DNA from: Bog-752 sp963799395
Lineage (GTDB): Bacteria > Actinomycetota > Thermoleophilia > UBA2241
NCBI GenBank assembly: GCA_963799395.1
Contig: CAWCWZ010000070.1
Coordinates: 45,697-109,696, forward strand
Direction of reading: 5' to 3'
DNA length: 64,000 nt
Part shown: positions 12,038-22,946 of the stretch, piece by piece
Layout: every line of letters starts with the position of its first letter
Position numbering within the stretch: position 1 is the stretch's first letter
Translations under genes and position numbers: made by a program
Notes under the pieces: generated by a model
The model's database searches: none
Told to the model about the DNA's origin: nothing
The model's input: only the letters and a program-made list of their open reading frames with translations

Positions 12038-12613
12038 ATGACGACGACGGCAGGCGCGGCGGGTGCGGCACGGCGCGAGGCGTTCTTCCGCACGCCCTAC
12101 GGCACCGGCCGGGTGCTGCTCCGCGGCGATCTGCCGGTCGCCCTCGACATCCCCGACCCGGCGCGCGAGGCCCCCGCGGGGGCGGCGCTCGGCGGGCGCT
12201 GGAGTGAGCTGCTCGAGCGCTACTTCGCCGGCGAGCGGGTCGTGTTCCCGCTCGACCTCGAGGCCTACATCGAGCAGCTCGGCTGCACCGCCTTCGAAGC
12301 CGACGTGCTGCGCGCCCTGGCGCGTGTCCCCTACGGCCGCACGGTGAGCTATCGAGACCTCGCGCGCGACGCCGGCCATCCGACCGCCTGGCGGGCGGCC
12401 GGTTCGGTGATGGCCCGCAACGAGCTGCCGGTGATCCTGCCCTGCCATCGCGTGACCTGCAGCGACGGGCGGCTCGGCAACTACGGCGACGACCCGTCCT
12501 GGAAGCGCCGGCTGCTCGAGATCGAAGGAGCGGCGGCGGCCCTGCCCGCGGCCGGCCGCCGTGGCGGCCGCCGCGCGGCGTCGTCGCCGAGCCCGGTCGG
12601 GGAACGGCCGTGA
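12038..12613 (+). CDS. ogt: methylated-DNA--[protein]-cysteine S-methyltransferase
   Basis: Single-turnover suicide enzyme that removes alkyl groups from O6-alkylguanine. 191 residues. The active-site motif LPCHRV (acceptor Cys in PCHR) is followed by the conserved GRLGNYGDD loop, and the N-terminal half has the usual FFRTPYGTGRVLL start of the RNase H-like domain. The ATG at 12038 has GAGGTGACGCC upstream. An Ala/Gly/Arg-rich C-terminal tail of about 25 residues after LLEIEGA is not family-conserved. It overlaps rapZ by 4 nt. It may be ogt or the domain equivalent of adaB; no Ada N-terminal domain is present. Confidence 0.93.
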   Translation: MTTTAGAAGAARREAFFRTPYGTGRVLLRGDLPVALDIPDPAREAPAGAALGGRWSELLERYFAGERVVFPLDLEAYIEQLGCTAFEADVLRALARVPYGRTVSYRDLARDAGHPTAWRAAGSVMARNELPVILPCHRVTCSDGRLGNYGDDPSWKRRLLEIEGAAAALPAAGRRGGRRAASSPSPVGERP

Positions 12614-13482
12614 CCACCGCCACCATGCCCTTCGTCATCTTGTCCGGCCTGTCCGGGGCGGGCAAGACCCAGGCCATCGACGCCTTCGAAGACGCCGGCT
12701 ACTTCTGCGTCGACAACCTGCCGCCGCAGCTCCTGTCGCCGCTCGTCGATCTGTTCCGCATAGAGGGCAGCAAGGTGCGCCGCGTCGCCGTCGTCTGCGA
12801 CGTGCGGGGCGGCGAGTACTTCGCCGAGATCGAACGGGTCCTCGACGAGCTGGGTGCGGCCGGCGTCGACTACTCGCTCGTGTTCCTCGAGGCCTCCGAC
12901 GACGTCCTCGTCGCGCGCTTCAAAGAGACCCGCCGCCGGCATCCGCTCGCCGTCCACGACAGCGTGCTCGACGGCATCAGACGCGAGCGCGAGCTGCTCG
13001 ACGCGCTGCGCGAGCGGGCCAACCACATCATCGACACGAGCGGCATCACGATCCAGGAGCTGAAGCTCTGGTTGAACGAGGAGATCATCCACCGCGGCCA
13101 GCGGCAGAGCATCACCTTCAGCTTCGTCTCGTTCGGCTACAAGTACGGCGTGCCGATCGACGCCGACCTGCTGTTCGACGTGCGCTTCCTGCCGAACCCG
13201 TTCTACGACCTCGATCTGCGGCCGCTCACCGGACTCGATCGCGAGGTGCGCGGCTACGTGCTCGACTCGGTCGACGGCGCCGAGTTCTTCGCCGCCCTGC
13301 TGCCGTTGCTCGACTATCTGTTCCCTCGGTATGTGGCCGAGGGCAAGGCCCACCTGACGATCGGCATCGGCTGCACGGGGGGACGTCACCGCTCGGTGAC
13401 GATCGCGGCCTGGCTGGCCGACCACTACGCGGCCGAAGGGTTCCAGACGACGGTGCGTCATCGCGACATGAGCAAAGACTGA
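12610..13482 (+). CDS. rapZ: RNase adapter / nucleotide-binding protein RapZ
   Basis: P-loop protein of the RapZ/YvcJ family; in E. coli RapZ guides RNase E to the GlmZ small RNA, while in Gram-positives the role is less defined. 290 residues. Walker A GLSGAGKTQ near residue 13 and the conserved FVSFGYKYGVPIDADLLFDVRFLPNPFY block (residues about 176-203) are diagnostic; the C-terminal GIGCTGGRHRSV motif is intact. GTG start overlapping the ogt stop (GTGA). The rapZ-yvcK-whiA order is a hallmark of Gram-positive bacteria, and the three are probably translated from one mRNA. Confidence 0.96.
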   Translation: MTTATMPFVILSGLSGAGKTQAIDAFEDAGYFCVDNLPPQLLSPLVDLFRIEGSKVRRVAVVCDVRGGEYFAEIERVLDELGAAGVDYSLVFLEASDDVLVARFKETRRRHPLAVHDSVLDGIRRERELLDALRERANHIIDTSGITIQELKLWLNEEIIHRGQRQSITFSFVSFGYKYGVPIDADLLFDVRFLPNPFYDLDLRPLTGLDREVRGYVLDSVDGAEFFAALLPLLDYLFPRYVAEGKAHLTIGIGCTGGRHRSVTIAAWLADHYAAEGFQTTVRHRDMSKD

Positions 13483-13495
13483 CCCGGAGTCGGCC

Positions 13496-14768
13496 GTGAA
13501 ACTGCGCCGGTCCCGCCTGACGCGACTGCAATGGCTCTATCCCGGCCTCGGCATGAAGCGCCGCGTGCTGGCTGTGTGCGCGGGTGGCGCGCTCGTCGGC
13601 CTGTCGGCGTGGCTCGTGGCGGGTATCCTCGTCTCGAGCGGCCGGCGCCACGACGTCGGCGGCACCTGGATCACGGGGCACGTGTGGCCGGCGGCGGCGC
13701 TCGCGGTCGCCGGCCTCGCCGCCGGCTTCGTCGTGCTGCTGCTGAGCGCGCGCAGCCTCTACCGGTACGCGCGGGTCGCCGACGAGCCGGGCGTGGTCGC
13801 GCTGCGCAGCGACGCCCGTCTCGCCCGCGGCCCGCGGATCGTGGCGATCGGCGGAGGCACCGGCCTGTCGGTGCTGCTGTCGGGCCTCAAGCAGCACTCG
13901 AGCAACCTGACCGCCGTGGTCACGGTCGCCGACGACGGTGGCAGCTCGGGTCTGCTGCGCAGCGGCCTGGGCGTGCTGCCGCCCGGTGACATCCGCAGCT
14001 GCCTCGTGGCCCTGGCCGACGACGAATCGCTCATGAGCCGGCTGTTCCAGTACCGCTTCCCCGAGGAGGGCGGCCTGCAGGGGCACAGCTTCGGCAACCT
14101 GTTCGTGGCCGCCCTGGCCGAGGTGACGGGCGACTTCGAGCGCGCCGTGCAGGAATCGACGAGCGTGCTCAACGTGCGCGGCCGGGTGCTGCCGGCGACT
14201 CTGCAGAGCGTCACCCTCCACGCCGAGATGCGGGGCGGGGAGCGGGTGGCCGGCGAATCGTCGATCACGGCGAGCGAGCGCCTGCCGCTGCGCGTCTGGC
14301 TCGAGCCGGGCCGGCCGCGGGCGCTGCCCCAGGCCCTCGAGGCGATCTCCGCCGCCGATCTCGTGGTCCTCGGACCGGGCAGCGTGTACACCAGCATCGT
14401 GCCGAACCTGCTGATCCCCGAGGTGCGCGACGCGCTCAAGCGGACGCGGGCCGAAGTGGTCTACGTCTGCAACGTCATGACCCAGCCGGGCGAGACCGAC
14501 GGTCTACTCGGCGGCCGACCATCTCGGCGTCCTCTGCCGTCACGGCGCCGCCGGCATGATCGACGACGTGCTGGTCAATGACACGCCGGTCTCGAAGGAT
14601 CTCGCCGCGGCCTACCGGGCCGAGGGCGCGGCGCCCGTCGCGGTCGACGACGAGGCCCTCGCGGCGCAGGGGGTCCGCGTCGTCCACGCTCGCCTCGCCC
14701 GCGAAGGCGACTTCTTCCGCCACGACTCGGCAAAGCTGGCCGACGCCATCCTGCGCCTGGCGACGTGA
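13496..14768 (+). CDS. yvcK: gluconeogenesis factor YvcK/CofD-like protein with N-terminal membrane segment (one frameshift)
   Basis: UDP-sugar-binding protein linked to carbon metabolism and cell shape in Gram-positives. About 423 residues after repairing one single-base insertion near 14503-14508 (GETDG|YSAADHLGVL). The CofD-like core begins at RIVAIGGGTGLSVLLSGLK (residues about 117-135), followed by VADDGGSSG and PPGDIRSCLVALAD. The first 110 residues are extra: two hydrophobic helices (VLAVCAGGALVGLSAWLVAGIL and WPAAALAVAGLAAGFVVLLL), predicting a membrane anchor absent from Bacillus YvcK. GTG start, 13 nt after rapZ. Homology continues cleanly across the break, so a consensus error is the likely cause. 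Confidence 0.9.
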
Positions 14769-14772
14769 CCCC

Positions 14773-15738
14773 GTGAGCTTCGCCCAGGACGTCAAGCGCG
14801 AGCTCGCCGCCATCGTGCCGACCGAGAGCCACTGCGCCCGCGCCCAGCTCTCCGGGCTGCTCTTCGCGGCGGGCACGTTCGAGATCGCCTCGGGCGGCCA
14901 GTACACCGTGCGGGTCAGCTCGCCCCTCCCGGCGGTCGCCCGCTCGGTACTCTCGCTGCTGCGGCCGATGGGCACGCACGCCGAGCTGCGCACCGCCGAC
15001 ACGCCGCCGGCCGGCTTGCGCTACGAGGTGGTGCTCGGCGACGACCCGCGCCACCTGCAGGTCTTGAACGAGGCCGGGGTGCTGTCCGACTCGTTTCAGG
15101 TGCAGATGGGCGTGCCCGCCCGGATCGTGGCCCGCCGCTGCTGCCGCGTGGCCTTCGTGCGCGGCGCGTTTCTGGGCTGCGGCTCAATCTCGCCTCCGGG
15201 GTCGGCGGTCCACGCCGAGTTCACGTTCGAATCCGGCGAGCTCGCCGAGGAGTGCCGTCTGCTATTGGGGCGGCTCGGCCTCGACTTCCGGGTCGCGACG
15301 CGCGAGCGCAACTCGGCCTGCTACAGCAAGCGCGGCGAGACGGCCGCCGACCTGCTGGCCGTGCTGGGCGCCCACACCGCCCGCCTCGCCTGGGAGGAGC
15401 ACCTCGTCTTCGGCGAGGTGCGCGGCCGCGCCAACCGTCTGGCCAACTGCGACCAGGCTAATGCCGGGCGCGCCGCCCGGGCGGCCCTGCGCCAGACCGA
15501 GACGTTCCGCCTTCTCATGGCGGACGAGCGCTGGGCGTCGGTGCCGGCCGCGCTGCGCAGCGTCGCGGCCCTGCGGCTGAAGCACCCATACCTGAGCCTG
15601 CCAGAGCTCGCTGCCAAGGCCCGGCCGCCGCTCACCAAGTCGGCCTTGAACCACCGCCTGCGGCGGCTCGAGGCGCTGGCCGGGGAACTGCCGCAGGGCG
15701 GCGGCACTCCGGACCGCCGCCGACGTTTGGCGACCTGA
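14773..15738 (+). CDS. whiA: sporulation/division regulator WhiA
   Basis: DNA-binding regulator confined to Gram-positive bacteria; controls sporulation septation in Streptomyces and affects division in others. 321 residues. The N-terminal LAGLIDADG-homing-endonuclease-like fold is seen in RCCRVAFVRGAFLGCGSISPP (residues about 115-135), and the C-terminal WhiA HTH in ASVPAALRSVAALRLKHPYLSLPELA (residues about 256-281) ending in SALNHRLRRLEAL. GTG start at 14773 gives SFAQDVKRELA, the standard N-terminus. It follows yvcK by 4 nt. Downstream 15739-15909 holds no gene. Confidence 0.96.
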   Translation: MSFAQDVKRELAAIVPTESHCARAQLSGLLFAAGTFEIASGGQYTVRVSSPLPAVARSVLSLLRPMGTHAELRTADTPPAGLRYEVVLGDDPRHLQVLNEAGVLSDSFQVQMGVPARIVARRCCRVAFVRGAFLGCGSISPPGSAVHAEFTFESGELAEECRLLLGRLGLDFRVATRERNSACYSKRGETAADLLAVLGAHTARLAWEEHLVFGEVRGRANRLANCDQANAGRAARAALRQTETFRLLMADERWASVPAALRSVAALRLKHPYLSLPELAAKARPPLTKSALNHRLRRLEALAGELPQGGGTPDRRRRLAT

Positions 15739-15909
15739 GCCGAGGCGGCATATTCACGAGGACGGACGGCGGTCACGGCGGCAGCGGGTCAAGCCGGTCG
15801 GCAAGATCGGCCGCGGCGGGGTGCTCGCGCCTTGCCTGCTGCGTCGCCGCAACGTCCGGACGAGGCTGCTCTGGTAGACTTCCGCAGGCAATCGACTTGG
15901 AGGCTCAGC

Positions 15910-16905
<996 letters not shown>

Positions 16906-16934
16906 CGGCGCCGACTTCGTCCCGGGAGGGTCCC

Positions 16935-18117
16935 ATGGCCAAGCGTGTTGTGACCGACTACCCGGTCGACGGGCGGCGGGTCTTCGTGCGGGTCGACTTC
17001 AACGTGCCTCTCAGGGACGGCGCCGTCGCCGACGACACGCGCATTCGCGCGGCCCTGCCCACGATCGAGTATCTCCTCGGCCACGACTGCCGGGTGGTGC
17101 TGGCCTCGCACCTGGGTCGGCCCAAAGGGCAGATAGTGCCCGAGCTGCGCCTCGACCCGATCGCCGCGCGCCTCGCGGAGCTGCTCGGCCGGCCGGTCCG
17201 GAAGGTCGACGACTGCGTCGGCCCCGACGTCGTGGCCGCGGCCGACGCCCTTGCCCCCGGCGGGCTGCTGCTGCTCGAGAACCTGCGCTTCCACGCCGAG
17301 GAGACGGCCAACGACGCGGCCTTCTCCGGGCAGCTCGCGGCGCTCGCCGACGTCTACGTGAACGACGCCTTCGGCACCGCCCATCGCGCCCACGCCTCAA
17401 CTGTCGGCGTGCCGCGGATCCTGCCGGGCGTGGCCGGTCTGCTCATGGCTCGCGAGCTCGAGGTCCTCGGCCGGCTGCTCTCCGACCCGGCGCGGCCGTT
17501 CGTCGTGCTCCTCGGCGGCGCCAAGGTGTCCGACAAGATCGGCGTCATCGAGAAGATGCTGACCGTCGCCGACGCGATCCTGGTCGGCGGCGCGATGTGC
17601 TTCCCGCTCCTTGCGGCCCAAGGTCTCGAGGTCGGTCTGTCCAGGGTCGAGGAGGGCAGCGTCGAGGTCGCCGGGCAGTTGCTGGCCGCGGCGGAGCGGT
17701 CGTCATGTGAGTTCGCGCTGCCGACCGACATCGTGGTGGCGCCCGCGGCCACGGCGGCGGCCCCCCGGCGGGTCGCCGCGGCCGGCGCCATGCCGGTCGG
17801 ACGAGATGGGCCTCGACATCGGGCCGGCCACCGCTGCCGCCTTCGCGGAACGCCTGCGGGCGGCCGGCACGGTCTTCTGGAACGGACCCATGGGGATGTT
17901 CGAGGTCCCCGAGTTCGCCGCCGGCACGCGCACGGTCGGTGAGGCGGTGGCCGCCTGCTCCGGGGTGAGCGTGGTGGGGGGCGGCGACACGGTGAGCGCC
18001 GTGCGCGCCTTCGGGCTCGGCGACCGTATCACGCACGTCTCGACGGGCGGCGGCGCCTCCATGGAGTTCCTCGAAGGTCGGGCGCTGCCCGGGGTCGAGG
18101 CGCTGCTCGAGGCCTGA
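16935..18117 (+). CDS. pgk: phosphoglycerate kinase (one frameshift)
   Basis: Transfers the acyl phosphate of 1,3-bisphosphoglycerate to ADP. About 393 residues once one inserted base near 17801 is removed (PV|DEMGLDIGPATA continues in another frame). N-terminal VFVRVDFNVPLRDG, substrate loop LASHLGRPKG, LLENLRFHAEE and VNDAFGTAHRAHAS are visible; the C-terminal part has VFWNGPMGMFE and VVGGGDTVSAV for nucleotide binding. ATG with GGGAGGG upstream, 29 nt after gap. Both halves match the family without gap or loss, so the break is most likely a sequencing error. Confidence 0.95.
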
Positions 18118-18167
18118 AGCGACTGGAGCGAGGGCGCTCCCCGGAGCGCCGGAAGGAGACCGGATCG

Positions 18168-18933
18168 ATGAAGTCCGCGCGCAGGCCGCTGATGGCGGGC
18201 AACTGGAAGATGTACAAGACGCAGGCCGAGGCCGTGGCCTACGCGCGGGCCTTCGCGCCGCTCGTGGCCGGCGTCGACGACCGCGACATCCTGCTGTGCG
18301 CGCCGTTCACCGACCTCATGGTGCTGGTCGGCGAGGCGAGCGTCACGAACGTCATGGTCGGCGCTCAGAACATGCACCACGCGTCCGAGGGCGCCTACAC
18401 CGGCGAAGTCTCGGCGCCGATGCTGGTCGAGGTCGGCGTCGACGCCGTCGTCCTCGGTCACTCCGAGCGACGCCAGTACTTCGCCGAGAACGACACCGAG
18501 CTCGCCCAGAAGGTGCGCGTGGCGCTCGATCACGGGCTGCTGCCGGTGCTCTGCTGCGGCGAGACCGACGATGAGCGCGTCGCCGGCCGCACGCAGGAGA
18601 AGATCGGTCGCCAGATCGACCGCGACCTCGCCGTCGTCGAGGCCGGCGAGGCGGCGCGGCTGGCCATCGCCTACGAGCCCATCTGGGCGATCGGCACCGG
18701 CAAGACGGCGACCGCCGAGATCGCCCAGGAGACGGTGGCCTTCGTGCGCTCGCGCGTGCGCGAGGCCTTCGGCGCCCGCGGCCGACGAGGTGCGCATCCT
18801 CTACGGCGGCAGCGTCAAGTCGTCGAACATCGACGAGCTGATGGCACAGCCCGACATCGACGGCGTCCTCGTCGGTGGAGCGAGCCTCGATCCGGCCGAG
18901 TTCGCGCGGATCGTACGCTTCGTGACGGAGTGA
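18168..18933 (+). CDS. tpiA: triosephosphate isomerase (one frameshift)
   Basis: Interconverts dihydroxyacetone phosphate and glyceraldehyde-3-phosphate. About 254 residues after removing one inserted G near 18779. Catalytic residues are visible: Lys in GNWKMYK (residue about 12), His in GHSERR (residue about 97) and Glu in AYEPIWAIGTGKTAT (residue about 168). The phosphate-binding RILYGGSVKSSN follows the break. ATG with GGAAGGAG upstream. Its last codons overlap the gpmI GTG (GTGA). Confidence 0.95.
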
Positions 18934-20541
18934 CCCCACTGTCAGGCAAGGGGCGTGAGGGCGAGAGCGCGGCGTCCGGGACGGACGCCGCGCTCTCGCC
19001 GACCGGCCGCACCTACCGGCCGGTCGTGCTGGCGATCCTCGACGGCTGGGGCTGGGCCGCACCCGGCTCGGGCAACGCCGTCGAGCTCGCCGACACGCCC
19101 ACGTTCGACCATCTGTGGGCGACCTGGGCCCACGGCACTCTCGACGCGTCGGGCGGGGCCGTCGGCCTGCCCTCCGGGCAGATGGGCAACTCCGAGGTCG
19201 GCCACCTGAACATCGGTGCGGGAAGGGTCGTCTACCAGGACCTGACGCGTATCACCAAAGCCATCGCCGACGGCGACTTCTTCACCAACCCCGTGCTCGT
19301 GCGGGCCTTCGCGACGGCCCGCGAGCGCGGCGGCACGTTCCACCTCATGGGTCTCGTGTCGGGCGGCGGCGTGCACTCCGACCTGGGCCATCTGAAGGCC
19401 TGCCTCGAGATGGCCCGTCGCGAGGGCGTCGACGACATGGTCGTGCACGCCTTCCTCGACGGTCGCGACACGCCTCCGGACAGCTCGCCCGGCTTTCTCG
19501 CCGAGATCGGCGACGCCATGGCGGCGGCGGGCGTGGGCAGGTACGGCACCGTCAGCGGCCGCTTCTACGCCATGGACCGCGACACGCGCTGGGAGCGCGT
19601 CCGCCTTGCCTACGACGCGCTCGTCTACGGTCGCGGCGAGCAGGCGCCCAACGTGGAGGCCGCCGTGGCCGCCGCCTACGAGCGCGGCGAGACCGACGAG
19701 TTCGTGCGGCCGACCGTGATCGGCGCGCGCGACGAGCACCGGGTGGGCGACGGCGACGTCTGCCTGTTCTTCAACTTCCGTCCCGACCGTGCCCGCGAGC
19801 TCACGCGCGCCTTCTTCGAGGAGTCGTTCGCCGAATTCGACCGCGGGCCGCACCCGCCGCGGGTCTCGTTCCTGACGATGACCCAGTACAAGAAGGAGTT
19901 CCCGCTGCCGGTCGCCTTTGGGCCCGAGCGCGTCGACCACGTGCTCGCCGAGGTGCTTGCCGAACACGGTCTGCGGCAGCTGCACATCGCCGAGACCGAG
20001 AAGTACGCGCACGTGACCTTCTTCTTCAACGGCGGCGTCGAGCGCGCGGTACCCGGGGAGCGGCGCATCCTCGTGCCGAGCCCGCGCGACGTCGCCACCT
20101 ACGACCAAAAGCCGCAGATGAGCGCCCCCGAGGTGACCGACAAGCTGATCGCCGAGCTCGACACGGGCACGCTCGACTTCGTCGTCGTGAACTACGCGAA
20201 CGCCGACATGGTCGGACACTCGGGCGTGCTCGCGGCGGCGGTCGCCGCGGTCGAGGCGGTCGACGCCTGCCTTGCGCCGCGTGGTGCCGCGCGTCCTGGC
20301 CCAGGGCGGGGCCTGCCTGATCACCGCCGACCACGGCAACTCGGATCACATGATCGATCCCGACGGCGGTCCGAACACGGCTCACAGCACGAATCCGGTG
20401 CCCTTCGTGGCCACGGTGGAGGGGGCGGAGCTGCGCGACGGCGGGGTTCTCGCCGATATCGCCCCGACGGTCCTCGACCTTCTGGGCGTGCCGGCTCCGG
20501 CCGTGATGACGGGGCGCGACCTGCTGCGCGCGAAGCGCTGA
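18930..20541 (+). CDS. gpmI: 2,3-bisphosphoglycerate-independent phosphoglycerate mutase (one frameshift)
   Basis: Mn-dependent isomerisation of 3- to 2-phosphoglycerate. About 536 residues after removing one inserted C near 20271 (DACL|RRVVPRV). Motifs: LAILDGWGW with the first metal Asp, catalytic Ser in NSEVGHLNIGAGR, SGGGVHSDLGHL, HAFLDGRDTPP, NFRPDRAREL, NYANADMVGHSG and, after the break, TADHGNSDHM. The GTG at 18930 overlaps the tpiA stop; an N-terminal extension of about 27 residues precedes YRPVVLAILDGWG. Having gpmI inside the gap-pgk-tpi operon gives four consecutive glycolytic steps in one unit. Confidence 0.94.
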
Positions 20542-20543
20542 CG

Positions 20544-20567
20544 CCGCCCGTCTGAGCGACGGGGCGG
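20544..20567 (+). terminator. hairpin after gpmI
   Basis: CCGCCCGTC (20544-20552) pairs with GACGGGGCGG (20558-20567) around a 5-nt loop, directly after the gpmI stop and before the secG promoter. No T-run, so its strength is uncertain. Confidence 0.45.
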
Positions 20568-20579
20568 TCGCGCGGCCTG

Positions 20580-20608
20580 TTGCATAGGCGTTTCAGGATT
20601 ACTATTCT
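20580..20608 (+). promoter_or_regulatory. secG promoter, sigma-70 type
   Basis: TTGCAT (20580-20585), 17-bp spacer, TATTCT (20603-20608). AT-rich relative to surroundings and 52 nt upstream of the secG start. It indicates that secG is transcribed independently of the glycolytic operon. Confidence 0.6.
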
Positions 20609-20659
20609 TTGACGTGCATCGGCACGGTGCCGGCTATCGCTTGTGAAGGAGCCCCTCTG

Positions 20660-20878
20660 GTGTTGAACGCCATCCTCATCGCCATACAGCTGATCGTCTG
20701 CGTCCTGCTGGTCGTCCTCGTTCTCCTGCACTCCGGCAAGGACGCCGGCATGAGCAGCGTGACCGGTTTCTCGTTCGCGGCGCAGGCCAGCGTGATGGAA
20801 CGCAACCTGACCCGCTACACGATCATTACCGGCGTCATCCTGTTCATCAACACCTTCATTCTCGGCTGGCGTCTCTAA
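20660..20878 (+). CDS. secG: preprotein translocase subunit SecG
   Basis: Small integral membrane subunit of the SecYEG channel. 72 residues from the GTG at 20660 (GGAG 9 nt upstream; TTG at 20663 is an alternative). Two hydrophobic helices (NAILIAIQLIVCVLLVVLVLL and TIITGVILFINTFILGWRL) flank the conserved cytoplasmic HSGKDAGMSSVTG segment, the actinobacterial form of the usual GxGGLS motif. Position after the glycolytic operon is typical. Confidence 0.92.
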   Translation: MLNAILIAIQLIVCVLLVVLVLLHSGKDAGMSSVTGFSFAAQASVMERNLTRYTIITGVILFINTFILGWRL

Positions 20879-21009
20879 AGCGCCGCAAGCCACCGCGTTT
20901 TTGGGCCGCTGGGCGGGGTCGGAAGGGACGTGGTAGGGTGGCGCGAAGTAGACATTCACAGCTGGCACCGTCGTGAAAGGGGGTCGGGTCTGTCGGCGAA
21001 CGTGCGGGA

Positions 21010-21043
21010 GCGGACCGCGAGCGACGAGTCGCCTGCGGTCCGC
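21010..21043 (+). promoter_or_regulatory. strong hairpin in the oppA leader
   Basis: GCGGACCGC (21010-21018) pairs perfectly with GCGGTCCGC (21035-21043), with a nested GCGAC/GTCGC stem inside. It lies 60 nt upstream of the oppA start and has no following T-run, so it may be a leader structure or attenuator rather than a simple terminator. Confidence 0.4.
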
Positions 21044-21102
21044 GACAGGGAGCCCGCGCTGGGTCGTTCCTTTGCCGTATTCGAGTGATCAAAGGAGGTC
21101 AC

Positions 21103-22775
21103 CTTGAAGAACCTCGGGATGAGGTCACGGGGGGCGTTTGTCGCGGGCATCGTGCTGATAGCGCTCGCCCTCGTCCTTTCTGCCTGCGGGAGCAGTAGCG
21201 TAGCAATAGCACCAGCACGACGAACAGCACGCCCAAGGCCGGCGGCACCTACAACTTCCCCCTGACGGGGGAGACCCGGTGGGCATCGCCCCCAACACGT
21301 TCCAGGAGAGCATCGCCTACCCCGTCGTTCGCCAGATCTTCGAGGGCCTGATGAAGTACCAGGTGGCGGCTGACGGCACTACGAACGCTGTTCCTGACCT
21401 TTGCACGGGCTACACCGTGAGTCCCGACGCCAAGGTGTTCACGTTTACGATCAGGAAGGGTGTGTACTTCCAGCCGCCGGTGAACACCGAGGTCACTGCG
21501 AAGGACTTCGTGGCCAGCTGGAACGCCGCCGCCAACCCCAAGAATTGGATCCCTGGCACTCCGGGTTACATCCTCTCCCCGATCGTCGGAACCGACGACA
21601 CGGGAGCTGCAAAGGCTGGGCTCACCGGTGTCAAGGCGATCGGCGACTGGACCTTCCAGGTCACGCTCAAGTATCCGTTCGCCGAGTTCCCGGTGAGCCT
21701 TGGCCACCCGATCGCGTCGGTCTGGCCCGTGGCTTATGCCATGAAGGAAGGCATCAAGAACTTCGACCAGAAGCCCATTGGCACAGGCCCCTACATCCTG
21801 GAAACATGGAAGCACAACCAGGAGATCGATCTGGCCAAGAACCCGCACTGGTGGGCCGCGAGCGCGACGAACGGTCCGTTCGTCGACAATATCCACATGC
21901 CCATCTTCCAGGACCCCTCGACTGAATGGCTGGCCTTCCAGGCCGGCAACATTGACTACACCACGGTGCCGGTCGGGCAGGTCGGGTCCTCCGAGAAGCT
22001 GGCGGCGCAGAAGGGCTGGGAAGCCAAGTTGTGGCCGCAGCTCGGTTTTCGACTACATCGGCGTGAACTGGAAGAGCCCGGTCGTCGGTGGCGCCAAGAA
22101 CCTGCCGTTGCGCCAGGCCCTCTCGTACTCGACTCGACCGCCAGGGGGTTATCAACACGGTCATGGAGGGCACGCCACTCATGCCCAACGGGTTGGTGCC
22201 CGTGGGCATCCCCGGCAGCAATCTCTCCACCGCTGCCTTACCCGTACGATACCGCGAAGGCGAAGCAGATCGTCCAGTCGCTGGGCACCGTCCCGACCAT
22301 CAGCATGATGCTACAACACCGGTGCGGACTGGGAGAAGGTACTGCCTCCTGTCCAGGCGGGCTGGAAGGCCGTCGGCATCAACGTCACTTTGACCGGCTT
22401 GGCCTGGGCGACGTACCTCACGAAGGTCGAGTCAGCTTCGGGGGACGAGCTCTACCGTCTGGGGTGGCAGGCTGACTATCCGTCGATGGATGACTTTCTG
22501 TATCACTCTACCAGAGCAGCGTTTCGGCGGTGGACACGGCGACCTTCTACTCCAACCCGACGGTCGACAAGCTGCTCCTCACGGCGCGCGCAACCACGGA
22601 CCAGACGCAACGGCTGCAGATCTATGCGCAGGCCGAGAAGCTCATCTTGGCCGATGCGCCCGTGATCCCGCTATGGTTCGAACGCACCTATGTGATCATG
22701 AACAAGCGAGTCCTCGGGCAGCAGTTGGACCCGATGGGCGGCGAGAACATGAACCTGGTGTGGGTTGCCCAGTAA
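21103..22775 (+). CDS. peptide/nickel-type ABC transporter substrate-binding lipoprotein (many frameshifts)
   Basis: Extracellular solute receptor of SBP family 5 (OppA/DppA). Start TTG at 21103 with a near-perfect AAAGGAGGTCACC ribosome site; signal peptide GAFVAGIVLIALALVLSACGSSS with lipobox LSAC. About 555 residues when reading frames are joined: GIAPNTFQESIAYPVVRQIFEGLM, WNAAANPKNWIPGTPGYILSP, PIGTGPYILETWKHNQEI, IGVNWKSPVVGGAKNLPLRQALSYS, LYRLGWQADYPSMDDFLY, and the C-terminal APVIPLWFERTYVIMNKRV. Single-base breaks lie near 21199, 21275, 22046, 22130, 22235, 22310 and 22505. Family residues are preserved on both sides of every break and no codon-internal stop remains, which favours assembly error over decay. 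Substrate is likely oligopeptides, unproven. Confidence 0.85.
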
Positions 22776-22946
22776 CCCGTTGAGAACCGCCGGGTGCAGG
22801 TGGTTCGGGGTTCACTGACCACGAACACTGCGGAGGGCGGCGGGCCGGCGCCATAGGCGCCGGCCCGCCGCCCCGGCCAGAACGCCGGAAGCGACGGCGA
22901 CACCCGAGACAGACCATCCGGGCGGAGCGACAGGAAGGTTTCAGAC

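Noticed and set aside
13200..13210. Further LexA boxes in front of uvrC, uvrA and recJ
   Set aside because: No CGAAC-N4-GTTCG palindrome found in those upstream regions; only uvrB has one.
20875..20905. TAAAG after secG as another sigma-28-like promoter
   Set aside because: It is the secG stop region; 15-16 nt downstream reads GCGTTTTT rather than an nCCGA core.
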